Assembly: GCA_024743405.1 (NCBI GenBank)
Contig: JANSWP010000018.1
Span: 1-64,000, forward strand
DNA: 64,000 nucleotides
Source: Bacteroidota bacterium
GTDB lineage: Bacteria; Bacteroidota; Bacteroidia; Chitinophagales; Saprospiraceae
Reading direction: 5' to 3'
Shown here: positions 44,005-53,205 of the stretch, one piece after another
Position numbering within the stretch: position 1 is the first letter of the stretch
How the letters are laid out: every line of letters begins with the position of its first letter
Made by a program: the position numbers and the translations under genes
Notes under the pieces: model-generated
What the model was told of the DNA's origin: nothing
Seen by the model: only the letters and a program-made list of their open reading frames with translations
Databases searched by the model: none

Positions 44005-45270
44005 ATGAAACATACGCTCTCTTCTACCCCATTGGTGATCTGCTCTATTTTGTGGCTTCATTCTTTAGCATTGTTTAGCCAAGTTTCCATTACGGGAACA
44101 TTACATACGAACAATACTCCTGGAACGGCTACTTATACGAATCATTTTAATACGCTCCCAAACCAACCTGCTCTAAATCAAATATGGATAGATAACTCAA
44201 CTCTGGTAGATTGGTATGCGGATCAAGATCAATACGATGTTGACGATGGAGGAAATACTTCTTCAGACCTAAAAGATTATGGCGACGACAATGCTCCCGA
44301 TAGAGCTTTAGGTGCATTATCCAGTAGCACAAAACAACCTATTTACGGAATAGGATTCATCAACAATACCGGCTCAACAATACTGCAAATCCAAGTTATT
44401 TATACTGGTGAGCAATGGCGAAGAGGTGGTAGTGGACACATCAATACGCTTAATTTCCAATACCAACAAGCCGATTTATCAGATGTTTCAGATGGCGGTA
44501 ATTGGCTAGATGTTGATGCCTTAGACTTTCATAGTGTAAACACTGGCACTCCTGGTGCAAGTCTAGATGGCAATGCCAATAAAGCTTATATTTCTAGCAT
44601 TTTTGCAGTCAATGTTCCCAATGGTTCGGAGGTCTGGTTGAGATGGGCAGATCAAAACGATACTGGAAGTGATGATGGTCTGGCGATTGATGATCTAACC
44701 ATAAACTTTGGAGATGGTTCTTTGCCATTGCCGATTGAATTAGTTCAGTTTCAGGCAAAAAAACAAGACCAAAAAGTAGAACTTAACTGGCAGACGGTCT
44801 CTGAAATAAACCATCATTACTTTTCTATAGAAAGAAGTCCTAATGGTCATAAATTTAGTGAAATTGGACAGCAGCTAGGCGCGGGAAACACATTCAAACC
44901 CAAGAAGTATACCTTCGAAGATAACGCACCTTTCCGTGGGCTTAACTACTACCGATTGAAGCAAATAGATTATGATGGACACTTCTCTTATAGCCATATG
45001 ATTTTCGTTCCATTTAACGACGAAAACCAAACTCGAATTTTTCCTAATCCCTTCTCGAATGAGTTGATTATCCTTTTTGAAAAAAGTATTGAGGAGGAAG
45101 CCCATATTGAAGTTTTCAATATTTTCGGTCAGCTGGAAAAAGTAATTTGGCTAGATGGCGGTATTGGAGAAACTTCGATTGACTTGTCAGAATTAAAGAA
45201 GGGGCATTATCTACTCAAAATTTGGAAAGACTATCATTTAGAAATTTTAAAAATAGTGAAATCTAGATAA
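44005..45270 (+). CDS. T9SS type A cargo protein, function unknown
   Basis: The 421-residue protein has a signal peptide (about 1-25), a 210-residue unrecognised N-terminal domain with Asp-rich loops (DQDQYDVDDGGNTSSD, WADQNDTGSDDGLAIDDL), a fibronectin-like domain (PLPIELVQFQAKKQDQKVELNWQT...YYRLKQIDYDGHFSYS, about 245-335) common in Bacteroidota T9SS cargos, and the type A sorting tail (about 345-421; IFPNPFSNELIILF, LSELKKGHYLLKIWK). It should be exported and surface-attached. Palindrome E5 lies just after it. Confidence 0.8.
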   Translation: MKHTLSSTPLVICSILWLHSLALFSQVSITGTLHTNNTPGTATYTNHFNTLPNQPALNQIWIDNSTLVDWYADQDQYDVDDGGNTSSDLKDYGDDNAPDRALGALSSSTKQPIYGIGFINNTGSTILQIQVIYTGEQWRRGGSGHINTLNFQYQQADLSDVSDGGNWLDVDALDFHSVNTGTPGASLDGNANKAYISSIFAVNVPNGSEVWLRWADQNDTGSDDGLAIDDLTINFGDGSLPLPIELVQFQAKKQDQKVELNWQTVSEINHHYFSIERSPNGHKFSEIGQQLGAGNTFKPKKYTFEDNAPFRGLNYYRLKQIDYDGHFSYSHMIFVPFNDENQTRIFPNPFSNELIILFEKSIEEEAHIEVFNIFGQLEKVIWLDGGIGETSIDLSELKKGHYLLKIWKDYHLEILKIVKSR

Positions 45271-45314
45271 GAGCATGTTTAGAAATTCAAAAGTTCAACA
45301 ATACAGATTAATTA

Positions 45315-45474
45315 AGTAACGCCGAAAGAATAAGTTGGACAATTGGACAAAATTATTTTGGTTCTAGTTTTTCTTAAAAAATTCTTGCATAGCAGGGCTA
45401 CGGAAGTATTTTTTAAGGAATAATAGGAGCAAAAGAAGTCGTCCAGGTGATCAAGTTATTTTTTTGGCGTTACT
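45315..45474. repeat. Imperfect palindromic repeat element (E5)
   Basis: The left end is AGTAACGCCGAAAGAATAAG (from 45315) and the right end GGCGTTACT (45466-45474) is its inverse. The centre is a long stem (TTCTTAAAAAATTCTTGCATAGC against its near complement, about 45371-45422). Length is 160 bp. It sits between two convergent genes. Confidence 0.75.
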
Positions 45475-45507
45475 AAACTATCGAGCTTTTGAATTTCAAA
45501 CTTAAAA

Positions 45508-48234
45508 TCACTCTCCCAGCTTCACAATCTTCTCGGAATATACAGCACCATTGTCCATTCGAATACTAACAAAATAGTTGCCATTTGGAACATGTTCCAA
45601 TTCAATAGATTCTTGAATTTCAGATACTTGAGTCAAGTTTTTAGTTAATACAACTTGCCCCAATAGATTCCTAACTTCTATCAGTACATCTTGGCTTTCC
45701 TTTAAGGTTCCATTCATGAAAAAATGACCACTATTTGGATTAGGAAAGATCATAAAGTTGGCAATTTGATCTATTTCTTGAGTTGAAGTAGTAGACGAAA
45801 AGTCCAGCCAATTCAAATTAAACTGAGGCTGTGTAATGATTAATCTAAGGCGCTGTTGACCTTTAAAAAGATAAATTTGTTTGCTTGTGGTTGCCCAATT
45901 TTGCCAGCCGCCAGTTGGCGCAAAAAAGGCAGAATGTAATTGAGTCAATGATCCGTCATCTTCTACGACTTTCACATCAATTCCTCCCGTATTTCCATCG
46001 CTTGCCGTTCGATAATCGACATTATAAATGCCTGTTTTTTCTACATCAACTAAATAATCCACATAATCTCCTACATCTAAATAACCAATATTTTCACCGC
46101 CTCCTACATCTGTTGTAGCCTCTAATTGGATACCAGACATTTCAATGAAATCTTCCGCCTCAATTTTCCCTGAAATTGGATGATAATAAAACGCATTATT
46201 TTGAACATCCTCAAGGTTGAACGTTTTCAAAATCGTTCCATCCTCGGCTGTGATTTGGTCACCAGAATAAGATATTTTAATGACTTCACTAGATTTGAAT
46301 ACATGATCCACTGTAAAAGTGATAATCCTTGAATTTTCTCCACTTAAAACGGCATCAATAATCGGAACAGATGAGCCATTTACAACGATCTCAAAATTAG
46401 TAGGTGAAGCTGGAATAGGATCCGCAAGTGGTTTGTTTACATTCATTTGTACCTGTGTGTTGCCAATCGTATGCGCCGAAACAAATTTTGTGTCAAGCGT
46501 CGAAGTTGCTGCTTTTTCAATGAATTTAAAACTACCAAAGTTGAAGCCTTCATGATCAATATGAAAACGCATTTTTTTATCATTGGGACTCAATATAACA
46601 TCGTACTGAGTGATGGTTTCCCATGATTGCCACCCCCCCGTATTAGGTACATAGCGCGTTTCGGTAATATCACTTCCATCCACGCTGAAATGAAATTGTC
46701 CTCCAGTTCCGCCTGAAGCCACTCTAATCTCGACATCATAAACTGCTGTTTCAGCTATATTCACCTCATATTGTAACCATTCATCATCAGCAGTAAAACC
46801 AACCATATAACCATTCGAATTGGTAAAATCATTAGACTTCTCAATATCCACACCGTCATTTCGGTATGCCCAACCCGCATTCCAAGCTGTAAAATTACCT
46901 GTTGAAACATGATAAGTAGCCACATCCGCATCATGATAAGCTTCACCTAAAATACCCAAATCATAATCAGAAGCATATACAACTCCAGGGATATCATGAG
47001 TACTGTAGGGTATCGTCTCGTCTGATTGAACTTGTCTAAACATTGCATCAATTACATCCTTTTGAAAAACACAATTTTCGATTTTCAAATTATCTGTCAT
47101 TTGCATTAAAGCCGCTTTTGCAAATGCTGGCGTCGGTTGAGTCCCGTTTCCACTCCAATAATTTAAAAGGGTCTGATAACCTGTCGTTTTCTTGATAGAA
47201 AGTGGTCCAGCAATTGCCTCAATTTTTTTCATCGGCCACCATGCCCAACCTATGCCATTATCTTCCAATAATTTAATGGCATCTCTAAACCATACATTAG
47301 AGTTCTCTCCACTTTCACCAAGATAAAGTGGGACATTATATTGATCTCTAATATTCAATACCCATTGGATCGAACCTTGGTCATTTGTTGACCAATATTT
47401 ATGTGGTGCATAAACCATATTATCGTCCCACGGCGGAGTTAATCCTGTAAAATCATTTGCAAACCAATTTCCCTCTATAAAAATGATATGATTCTGATCA
47501 ATCTGCCGAATCTGTGCAATTAATTGATTGTACAGAGCCCTCAATTGAGTATTACCTGGAAGATCCCAATTAGGTTCATTCAACAAATCATAGCCACCAA
47601 CCCATGGTTCGTCCACATATCTTTCCGCCAATTGCTTCCATAAAGCAACCATTTTATCTCGATTTGCTTGACTTTCCCACAACGACGGGAAAGCTGGATT
47701 ATAATCCGAAATCCCCTGATCATATCCCTGTCCCCCAGGCGCACCATGTAGATCCAAAATCACATACATTTCATTTTGAGCACACCAAGAAATCACACTG
47801 TCCGTGAGTTCAAATCCTTTATCTAACCAAGTATTTTGTCCCGCGACAGGTTCTTCTTCAATCGGAAGGGTGAATAATTTATAATGCATTGGCAAACGAA
47901 TGGAGTTAAAACCCCATGATTTCAAAGCATCAATGTCTGCTTTTCGGCAATGATTCGCCAACCAAGCCTCATAAAATTCATCTGTATCTGCCTCACCTAT
48001 TAATTCCTCAATTTTTTCGCGAATTTGCCATTCGGCATTAGCGAAATCTGCTGTTTGAAGCATATAGCCTTCTTGCAACATCCAGCCTCCCAACCCCATT
48101 CCTCTCAAAATGAAGACATCTCCATTTTCATCTACAATATCTTTTCCTTCCGTCCTCAAAAAACCTTGAGCGCTGATTTGAAAATTTGAAAATAACAGTA
48201 ATCCGATAATAAGTTTTAAGTGAAATTTATTCAT
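45508..48234 (-). CDS. GH5-family glycoside hydrolase with two CBM6-like modules and a T9SS tail
   Basis: The 908-residue protein has a signal peptide (about 1-22), a GH5-type cellulase domain (about 30-370) with acid/base E220 in YDLLNEPNWD and nucleophile E307 in YLGESGE, plus H278. Two CBM6-like beta-sandwich modules follow (about 430-580 with GFTADDEWLQYEVNIAETAVYDVEIRVASGG, and about 690-830 with YLDVGDYVDYLVDVEKTGIYNVDYRTAS), separated by an Ig-like domain. A type A sorting domain ends it (FMIFPNPNSGHFFM...). It probably degrades a beta-glucan at the cell surface. Confidence 0.9.
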   Translation of the reverse strand: MNKFHLKLIIGLLLFSNFQISAQGFLRTEGKDIVDENGDVFILRGMGLGGWMLQEGYMLQTADFANAEWQIREKIEELIGEADTDEFYEAWLANHCRKADIDALKSWGFNSIRLPMHYKLFTLPIEEEPVAGQNTWLDKGFELTDSVISWCAQNEMYVILDLHGAPGGQGYDQGISDYNPAFPSLWESQANRDKMVALWKQLAERYVDEPWVGGYDLLNEPNWDLPGNTQLRALYNQLIAQIRQIDQNHIIFIEGNWFANDFTGLTPPWDDNMVYAPHKYWSTNDQGSIQWVLNIRDQYNVPLYLGESGENSNVWFRDAIKLLEDNGIGWAWWPMKKIEAIAGPLSIKKTTGYQTLLNYWSGNGTQPTPAFAKAALMQMTDNLKIENCVFQKDVIDAMFRQVQSDETIPYSTHDIPGVVYASDYDLGILGEAYHDADVATYHVSTGNFTAWNAGWAYRNDGVDIEKSNDFTNSNGYMVGFTADDEWLQYEVNIAETAVYDVEIRVASGGTGGQFHFSVDGSDITETRYVPNTGGWQSWETITQYDVILSPNDKKMRFHIDHEGFNFGSFKFIEKAATSTLDTKFVSAHTIGNTQVQMNVNKPLADPIPASPTNFEIVVNGSSVPIIDAVLSGENSRIITFTVDHVFKSSEVIKISYSGDQITAEDGTILKTFNLEDVQNNAFYYHPISGKIEAEDFIEMSGIQLEATTDVGGGENIGYLDVGDYVDYLVDVEKTGIYNVDYRTASDGNTGGIDVKVVEDDGSLTQLHSAFFAPTGGWQNWATTSKQIYLFKGQQRLRLIITQPQFNLNWLDFSSTTSTQEIDQIANFMIFPNPNSGHFFMNGTLKESQDVLIEVRNLLGQVVLTKNLTQVSEIQESIELEHVPNGNYFVSIRMDNGAVYSEKIVKLGE

Positions 48235-48340
48235 AAGTGGGTATCATTATTTTAAAAGAATGCCAAAATAAAGATTGGAGTACCGAATTTAAAAAAATAC
48301 TCAAGAGAAATCTTTCCGTCGTATCATTGACGTAGTAAAA

Positions 48341-48491
48341 AGTAATGGGCTATACTTTTTTTAGTAGCAATAACTTTATTCCTTCAAAAAATGCCTAGTG
48401 TTAGAAATTTGGTTGCTATTGCGCACCGTCGCCTCCGGTTAGGTCTAAGAATATTTGGAAGGAACTAAAATAGTTCATTTTAATCGCCATA
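48341..48491. repeat. Possible palindromic repeat element (E6)
   Basis: Segments around 48341-48390 and 48440-48491 are approximate inverted copies (TTATTCCTTC near 48377 against GAAGGAACTAAAAT near 48458). The arms are less well conserved than in the other elements, and the centre around GCACCG/CCGGT is GC-richer. It fills the 327-bp gap upstream of the TPR remnant. Confidence 0.35.
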
Positions 48492-48561
48492 AAAAATTTC
48501 TACCTTACCCCATTTCTTAAAATGCATTTTTCAAACCTCAACAATTGAAAGGTTAAGGAAG

Positions 48562-49296
48562 ATGGGAAAAGTACAAGAGGTTGTCATCACTGGCGATTAT
48601 CAAAAAGCAAATGAAATATTTCAAGATTTACCAGCAGAAATTGCCAACCAAAAAGCCTTTCAAGCACTTAAAGTCCAAATTGCCTTCAAACTAGATGAAA
48701 AGCTATATTTCGAAACTATGGATGAATACATCAAAACATTTCCTAATGATCCAAGTATTTACTTAATTTCCATTGATAAATATTTGATGGGAAAGGAGTT
48801 CGATGAGGCAATGGCGATGGTTGATAGTTTGGATGTTAGTCTTTATGGTGATGAGTTTTTAGATTTGTATCGCGGCAATATTTCGTTATTAAAAGGTGAT
48901 ATTTTAAATGCAGAGAAATATTTCATTAGGCTTCTTGAATATTTTCCTGATTATTTGGATGTATATGATAGTCTCTTAAAAGTATGTCTAAAAATTTCAC
49001 AAACTGAGAATCAATGATTTATGGTTCTGGTGATAAATTATTAAGGGAGTTTGCCGAGGCAAATGACGGCAATAATTTGAAGGCAGGTTTATAAAGCGTT
49101 GGTTTTTAGGAAGTAAAAATTTAGACATTCTCTAATGATATATATTCAAATGGGAGAAAATGAAAAAACTATTGAAATATTGAATGAGATGGATACTCGA
49201 ATTGAAATGGATAAAGGAGAATTGGCTATATTCATGGAAGAAAACTATCCTGATTTCTCAAAAACGACCGAATTCTTAGATTGGAAATCGGACTGA
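48562..49296 (+). pseudogene. Truncated TPR protein in pieces
   Basis: The 151-residue open part (48562-49017) has helical repeats (GDYQKANEIFQDLPAEIANQKAF, LKGDILNAEKYFIRLLEYFPDYL) but starts without a leader and seems to lack an N-terminal half. After its stop a second frame continues at 49134-49295 (MIYIQMGENEKTIEILNEM...NYPDFSKTTEFLDWKSD), reading like the C-terminal end of the same family. The 117 bp between holds several stops. I read this as one decayed gene rather than two. If 48562-49017 is expressed it would be a small TPR protein. Confidence 0.5.
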
Positions 49297-49322
49297 TAAA
49301 ATCATCACAAAACCTAACACCG

Positions 49323-50093
49323 ATGAAAAACAAAAACATCTACTTTCTTATCGCTATTTTAGTTATCTCCATTATAGGTTTAGGGATGGCTGACCCGATT
49401 CCCCAAGATTTGAACTATCACAACTTTGGAGATCAACGGAAGTTCTTTGGAATTCCCAATTTTTGGGATGTCATGAGCAATTTACCCATGTTTTTCTTAG
49501 GTAGTTACGGCATTTGGATGAGTTTTCAAAATTGGTCAAAACGCCCAGATATAGTTGCCCAATTGATTCCTTTGGTTTTAGGTTTTGGTATTTTGTTGGC
49601 ATGTTTTGGTTCCGCATATTATCATTGGGCACCCGACAACAATACCCTTGTTTGGGATCGCTTACCGATGACCTTAATGTTTATGCCTCTTTTCTCTTTG
49701 TTGATTTATGATTTTGTGGGCAAGGATATTGGTAAAGTAGCTTTTTGGATACTCGTTCCACTTGGAATTTTTAGTGTTTTTTACTGGCAATACACCGAAT
49801 CTATAGGAGAAGGGGATTTGCGTTTTTATGCATTTGTTCAGTTTTTCCCAATGGTTATTGCGCCATTCATTATTTGGCTTTACCCTAAAAAGGTATCCTA
49901 TATAAAGTACATTATTCTAATTTTGGTTTGGTATACACTGGCAAAGTTTTGTGAACATTTTGATAAAGAAATATTCAATTTTTTAGGCTTTTGGAGCGGA
50001 CACACGATCAAGCATTTATTAGGTTCGATAAGTTTGGTATATGTTTTAATGATGTCTAATGCATGGGAACGGGAGCTACTCCATGAAACTTAG
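49323..50093 (+). CDS. CREST-family membrane protein, alkaline-ceramidase-like
   Basis: The start at 49323 (MKNKNIYFLIAILVISIIGL) is used rather than the longer frame. The 256-residue protein has seven hydrophobic segments and the CREST-superfamily residues: S97 and H101 in FGSAYYHWAPD, D112 in VWDRLPMT, and H227/H231 in SGHTIKHLLGS. These form the zinc site of alkaline ceramidases, which release a fatty acid from ceramide. The stop codon TAG at 50091-50093 is part of the end of palindrome E7. Nearby genes for an acyl-CoA ligase and desaturase suit lipid turnover, but ceramidase activity is an inference. Confidence 0.72.
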   Translation: MKNKNIYFLIAILVISIIGLGMADPIPQDLNYHNFGDQRKFFGIPNFWDVMSNLPMFFLGSYGIWMSFQNWSKRPDIVAQLIPLVLGFGILLACFGSAYYHWAPDNNTLVWDRLPMTLMFMPLFSLLIYDFVGKDIGKVAFWILVPLGIFSVFYWQYTESIGEGDLRFYAFVQFFPMVIAPFIIWLYPKKVSYIKYIILILVWYTLAKFCEHFDKEIFNFLGFWSGHTIKHLLGSISLVYVLMMSNAWERELLHET

Positions 50094-50251
50094 TAACGAT
50101 GAAAAAATAAGGTGGTCATCTAGGCTATTCAGATTTGTAGTTAGACAAGGAATATAACATAGGCGATGCAGCGCATCCACGAGGCTTTCTAACGCAGTAT
50201 AGCTTTAAGTATGGAAGCATAGATGTTCAAGGTATTCTTTCATTGTTACTT
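50092..50251. repeat. Imperfect palindromic repeat element (E7)
   Basis: The left end AGTAACGATGAAAAAATAAG (50092-50111) is inverted at 50232-50251 (CTTTCATTGTTACT). The centre is GATGC-AGC-GCATC (50165-50177). The first bases overlap the stop codon of the ceramidase-like gene. Length is 160 bp, the same as E5. Confidence 0.75.
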
Positions 50252-50316
50252 AAAGCACTACAATCGTATTTTTTCCTAATTTCGCACATTGAAGAACAAA
50301 CTACCACCTTATCTAA

Positions 50317-50874
50317 ATGGAAGAAACAAAAGAGACTAAAGACAAGAAATTATCGAAAGATACAATTAACATTATTCGAACCACACAACGAAATAATATT
50401 GACTTGACTCATATAGCAGATAATAAAGCTAATGTTTTATTGAGTCTAAATGCCATTATCGTAACATTTTTAGTGCCCTTGGTTTTGGCGCATTCAGAGG
50501 TAATTTTAAATAGATTATTATTCATTCCACTTCTCATTTTAAGTTCTACTTGTTTTACAACTATCTACATTGCGACTATCGTTTTAAAACCTGCTCGATT
50601 TGAAAATTTCAGAGCAGGCATTGATGAAAAGGTAAAATTTAGTCCATTTTTCTTTGGTAATTTTTATAAAATGGAAGCCAATGAGTTTTATACCTACATG
50701 CAAGAACAGATTTCTAACAAGGGGCGAATTGGAGTGCATCTTGCCCAAGATTTATTCTATGTGGGAAAAAGATTGGGCTATAAAATGACTTGGATCCGTC
50801 GAGCTTTTAACATTTTTATTTTGGGAATTTTCTTCACCTTACTTTCTACCCTTTTGATTCTATTTATTTTTTAG
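50317..50874 (+). CDS. Orphan PycTM-type (DUF5706) membrane protein
   Basis: The 185-residue protein has an N-terminal helix (RTTQRNNIDLTHIADNKANVLLSLNAIIVTF) and three membrane segments (about 45-64, 70-92 and 164-185). The DNKA-N-LLSLNA motif and LAQDLFYVGKRLGYKMTWIR late segment match DUF5706, the transmembrane effector of Pycsar anti-phage systems. The usual adjacent uridylate cyclase gene is missing: upstream is the palindrome and downstream rpsU. It could act with a distant cyclase or have another role. Confidence 0.68.
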   Translation: MEETKETKDKKLSKDTINIIRTTQRNNIDLTHIADNKANVLLSLNAIIVTFLVPLVLAHSEVILNRLLFIPLLILSSTCFTTIYIATIVLKPARFENFRAGIDEKVKFSPFFFGNFYKMEANEFYTYMQEQISNKGRIGVHLAQDLFYVGKRLGYKMTWIRRAFNIFILGIFFTLLSTLLILFIF

Positions 50875-50927
50875 CCTTTCTTTTAAATTTTGAACATTTT
50901 TTTATCAATCTATTTAAACAATTATAG

Positions 50928-50935
50928 TATCTTCG
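50928..50935 (+). promoter_or_regulatory. Predicted -7 box for rpsU
   Basis: TATCTTCG is a near match to TAnnTTTG. The start codon at 51031 is 95 bp downstream. Consensus match only. Confidence 0.3.
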
Positions 50936-51030
50936 CGGCTCTTTAGGAATAAGGTAGCAGAGTTTGAATTAAAACATTCTAATTCCTCTTTATCCAAAAG
51001 ATTGATTATCAACTTATTATTATTTTTTTT

Positions 51031-51222
51031 ATGATTATTATTGAAGTAAAAGAGGCGGAAAACATTGATCGCGCACTAAGACGATACAAACGAAAATTAT
51101 ACGATGTACGTCAATTGAAAGAATTGAGAAAGCGCAAACATTTTGTAAAGCCTTCCGTGAAACGTCGAACAGAAGTTTTAAAGGCAACCTACAAAATCAA
51201 AAAAATGGGTGGAGAGGGATAA
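51031..51222 (+). CDS. rpsU: 30S ribosomal protein S21
   Basis: The 63-residue basic protein begins MIIIEVKEAENIDRALRRYKRKL and ends KPSVKRRTEVLKATYKIKK, typical of Bacteroidota S21. It is a small ribosomal subunit protein involved in translation initiation. Its stop codon is part of the hairpin at 51207-51240. Confidence 0.95.
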   Translation: MIIIEVKEAENIDRALRRYKRKLYDVRQLKELRKRKHFVKPSVKRRTEVLKATYKIKKMGGEG

Positions 51223-51240
51223 TTCCCTCCTCCGTCACCC
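51207..51240 (+). terminator. Hairpin overlapping the end of rpsU
   Basis: GGGTGGAGAGGGA (51207-51219) pairs with TCCCTCCTCCGTCACCC (51224-51240) with a 3-nt bulge, spanning the stop TAA. TATAATATTTT follows. It could act as a terminator or regulatory structure. Confidence 0.5.
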
Positions 51241-51369
51241 TATAATATTTTCAATTTCCAACAATTCTAATCTAAGCGTCAAAGGCTAAAGATTTACTGG
51301 TCTTTATTTTCCTGTCTCTATGGAAATTCATGTTTTGATCCTCACCCATCTTTAAGATAAAAATGTAAC

Positions 51370-52383
51370 ATGAAACTTCCGGTAAAAAAAAGATACCTTT
51401 TTCCTCTCCTGCTAATAGCCACTTATGCATTAGGACCTCAAACTGATTTCCCTGAATTCACAGGTGAGATTCAAGATCTAACAATTTCGTTAATGGATCT
51501 TGATAATCACATAGCGCAAAAGGAATCCCAATTCGACAATATAAAGTCCAATAATCAATCACAGATTATTTGGGCAGATTCAGTTCGAAAAACACCTTAT
51601 GCGGTAGTTTATTTACATGGATTTTCAGCTAGTCCTCTAGAAGGAGATCCCATTCATAAAGAATTTGCAGAGAGGTATGGCTGTAATATGTATTTACCAA
51701 GGCTTGCTGGTCATGGTATTGATGACAAGGAGTCATTTAAAAATTTGACGCCTAAAGCCTTGATTGATTCTGCGAAAGAGGCTATTGCCATTGGGAAATT
51801 ATTAGGAGACAAAGTGATATTGATGTCTTGTTCGACAGGTGGAACTTTATCTGTGTATTTAAGTGCGCTCAATCAAGAAGATGTGCATGCTCAAATCTTA
51901 TTTTCACCAAATATCGCGATCCACAATTCTTCTACCAAATTGTTGGCTTACCCATGGGGTCTGCAAATTTTAAAACAAATGAACGGAAGTGATTACTTCA
52001 AAATTCGATCAACTCAAGAGTCCAAATTATTTTGGACGCATACCTATCGAATTGAAGGGTTAGTAGCTTTAGAAAACTTGCTTCAAGAAACCATGACCAA
52101 CGATATTTTTGAGAAAAATAGTCAGCCCATCTTTGTGGGGTACTATTATAAAAATGAAGAAGAGTGTGATCATGTTGTCTCTGTGCCTGCAATGAAGGAT
52201 TTTTTCGAAAAAGTTAGTACCCCTAAGGATCAAAAACAGATGGTTCCTTTCCCAAATGTGGGCAATCATGTCGTTTGTTCCTCCTTAAAATCAAAGGATT
52301 TAGAGGAGGTGCGAGTAGCTACCTTTGCTTTTGCAGAAGAGGTTTTAGGTCTAAAAAAGAAATCTTTTCAAATAAACGAATGA
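51370..52383 (+). CDS. Alpha/beta hydrolase, possibly membrane-anchored esterase
   Basis: The 337-residue protein begins with a hydrophobic leader (about 7-22, YLFPLLLIATYALGP). Hydrolase features are YLHGFSASPLEG (oxyanion), nucleophile S155 in LMSCSTGG, and a late H in VGNHVVCSS. The domain resembles carboxylesterases of the Est30/monoacylglycerol-lipase type. The nucleophile elbow CSTGG deviates from the GxSxG consensus at the first position. It stands alone between rpsU and grpE. Confidence 0.75.
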   Translation: MKLPVKKRYLFPLLLIATYALGPQTDFPEFTGEIQDLTISLMDLDNHIAQKESQFDNIKSNNQSQIIWADSVRKTPYAVVYLHGFSASPLEGDPIHKEFAERYGCNMYLPRLAGHGIDDKESFKNLTPKALIDSAKEAIAIGKLLGDKVILMSCSTGGTLSVYLSALNQEDVHAQILFSPNIAIHNSSTKLLAYPWGLQILKQMNGSDYFKIRSTQESKLFWTHTYRIEGLVALENLLQETMTNDIFEKNSQPIFVGYYYKNEEECDHVVSVPAMKDFFEKVSTPKDQKQMVPFPNVGNHVVCSSLKSKDLEEVRVATFAFAEEVLGLKKKSFQINE

Positions 52384-52467
52384 CAAACCGTCAATCAAAA
52401 TGTTGAAATTTCTGTCATTCTGGCTTTAAAAATCGGATGGCAAACATATTGATATAAAGCCCTTGAA

Positions 52468-53112
52468 ATGAAAAATTGGTTTTCAAATATGAGTAAAAAT
52501 AAAAAGAAAGTGAAAAAGCAAATGCAAGATGAAAATATCAACGCTGAAGCTAATGTTGACCCACAAGAAGAAGATGTAATGGTCGCCGAAAATGACCAAG
52601 AAAGCGTTGAAAATCAAGAAAATACACCTGAGGTAAAGTTAACTTCAGAAGAAAAACTACATCAGGAAATGGCTGAAATACAACAGCAACATGCGGAGCT
52701 AAAAGACAAATATATGCGACTTTTAGCTGATTTTGATAACTACAAGAAACGAACTATCAAAGAAAAGATAGACTTCATGAGAACTGCTGCAGAAGACACA
52801 ATGTCAGCTTTGTTGCCTGTTTTAGACGATTTTGACAGAGCAAAGAAAATTGCAGACGATGAAAATAGCACTGAGCAGTTTAGCGAAGGCGTCTCATTAG
52901 TTTACAATAAAATACATTCTGTTCTAAAACAGCGTGGATTGGAACCTATGGAAACGAATGGTGAAGCTTTTGATGCAGAATTTCATGAAGCGTTGACAGA
53001 AATTCCAGCTCCTTCGGAAGACATGAAGGGGAAAATCATTGATACAATTGAAAGAGGTTATATACTAAAAGATAAAATTATTCGTCACGCAAAAGTTGTG
53101 GTCGGAAAATAA
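52468..53112 (+). CDS. grpE: Nucleotide exchange factor GrpE
   Basis: The 214-residue protein has a disordered acidic N-terminus (about 1-65), a coiled-coil dimerisation helix (about 68-115, KLHQEMAEIQQQHAELKDKYMRLLADFDNYKKRT) and a C-terminal beta domain with GEAFDAEFHEALTEI and ILKDKIIRHAKVVVG. An ATG at 52489 is an alternative start. It releases ADP from DnaK. It is followed by dnaJ after 93 bp; dnaK is elsewhere. Confidence 0.93.
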   Translation: MKNWFSNMSKNKKKVKKQMQDENINAEANVDPQEEDVMVAENDQESVENQENTPEVKLTSEEKLHQEMAEIQQQHAELKDKYMRLLADFDNYKKRTIKEKIDFMRTAAEDTMSALLPVLDDFDRAKKIADDENSTEQFSEGVSLVYNKIHSVLKQRGLEPMETNGEAFDAEFHEALTEIPAPSEDMKGKIIDTIERGYILKDKIIRHAKVVVGK

Positions 53113-53127
53113 TAACAGTGGTCAGTA

Positions 53128-53194
53128 GGCAGTAAACAGTTGGCACTCAAAAAAAATAGAATAGTCAACTGAATACTACATACTGTAAACTGCC
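53128..53194 (+). repeat. Inverted repeat between grpE and dnaJ
   Basis: GGCAGTAAACAGT (53128-53140) is inverted at 53182-53194 with two mismatches (ACTGTAAACTGCC). Variants of the CAGTAAACAG word also occur between tmk and ada. It may be a small dispersed repeat or attenuate dnaJ. Confidence 0.4.
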
Positions 53195-53205
53195 AATGGA
53201 ATAAA

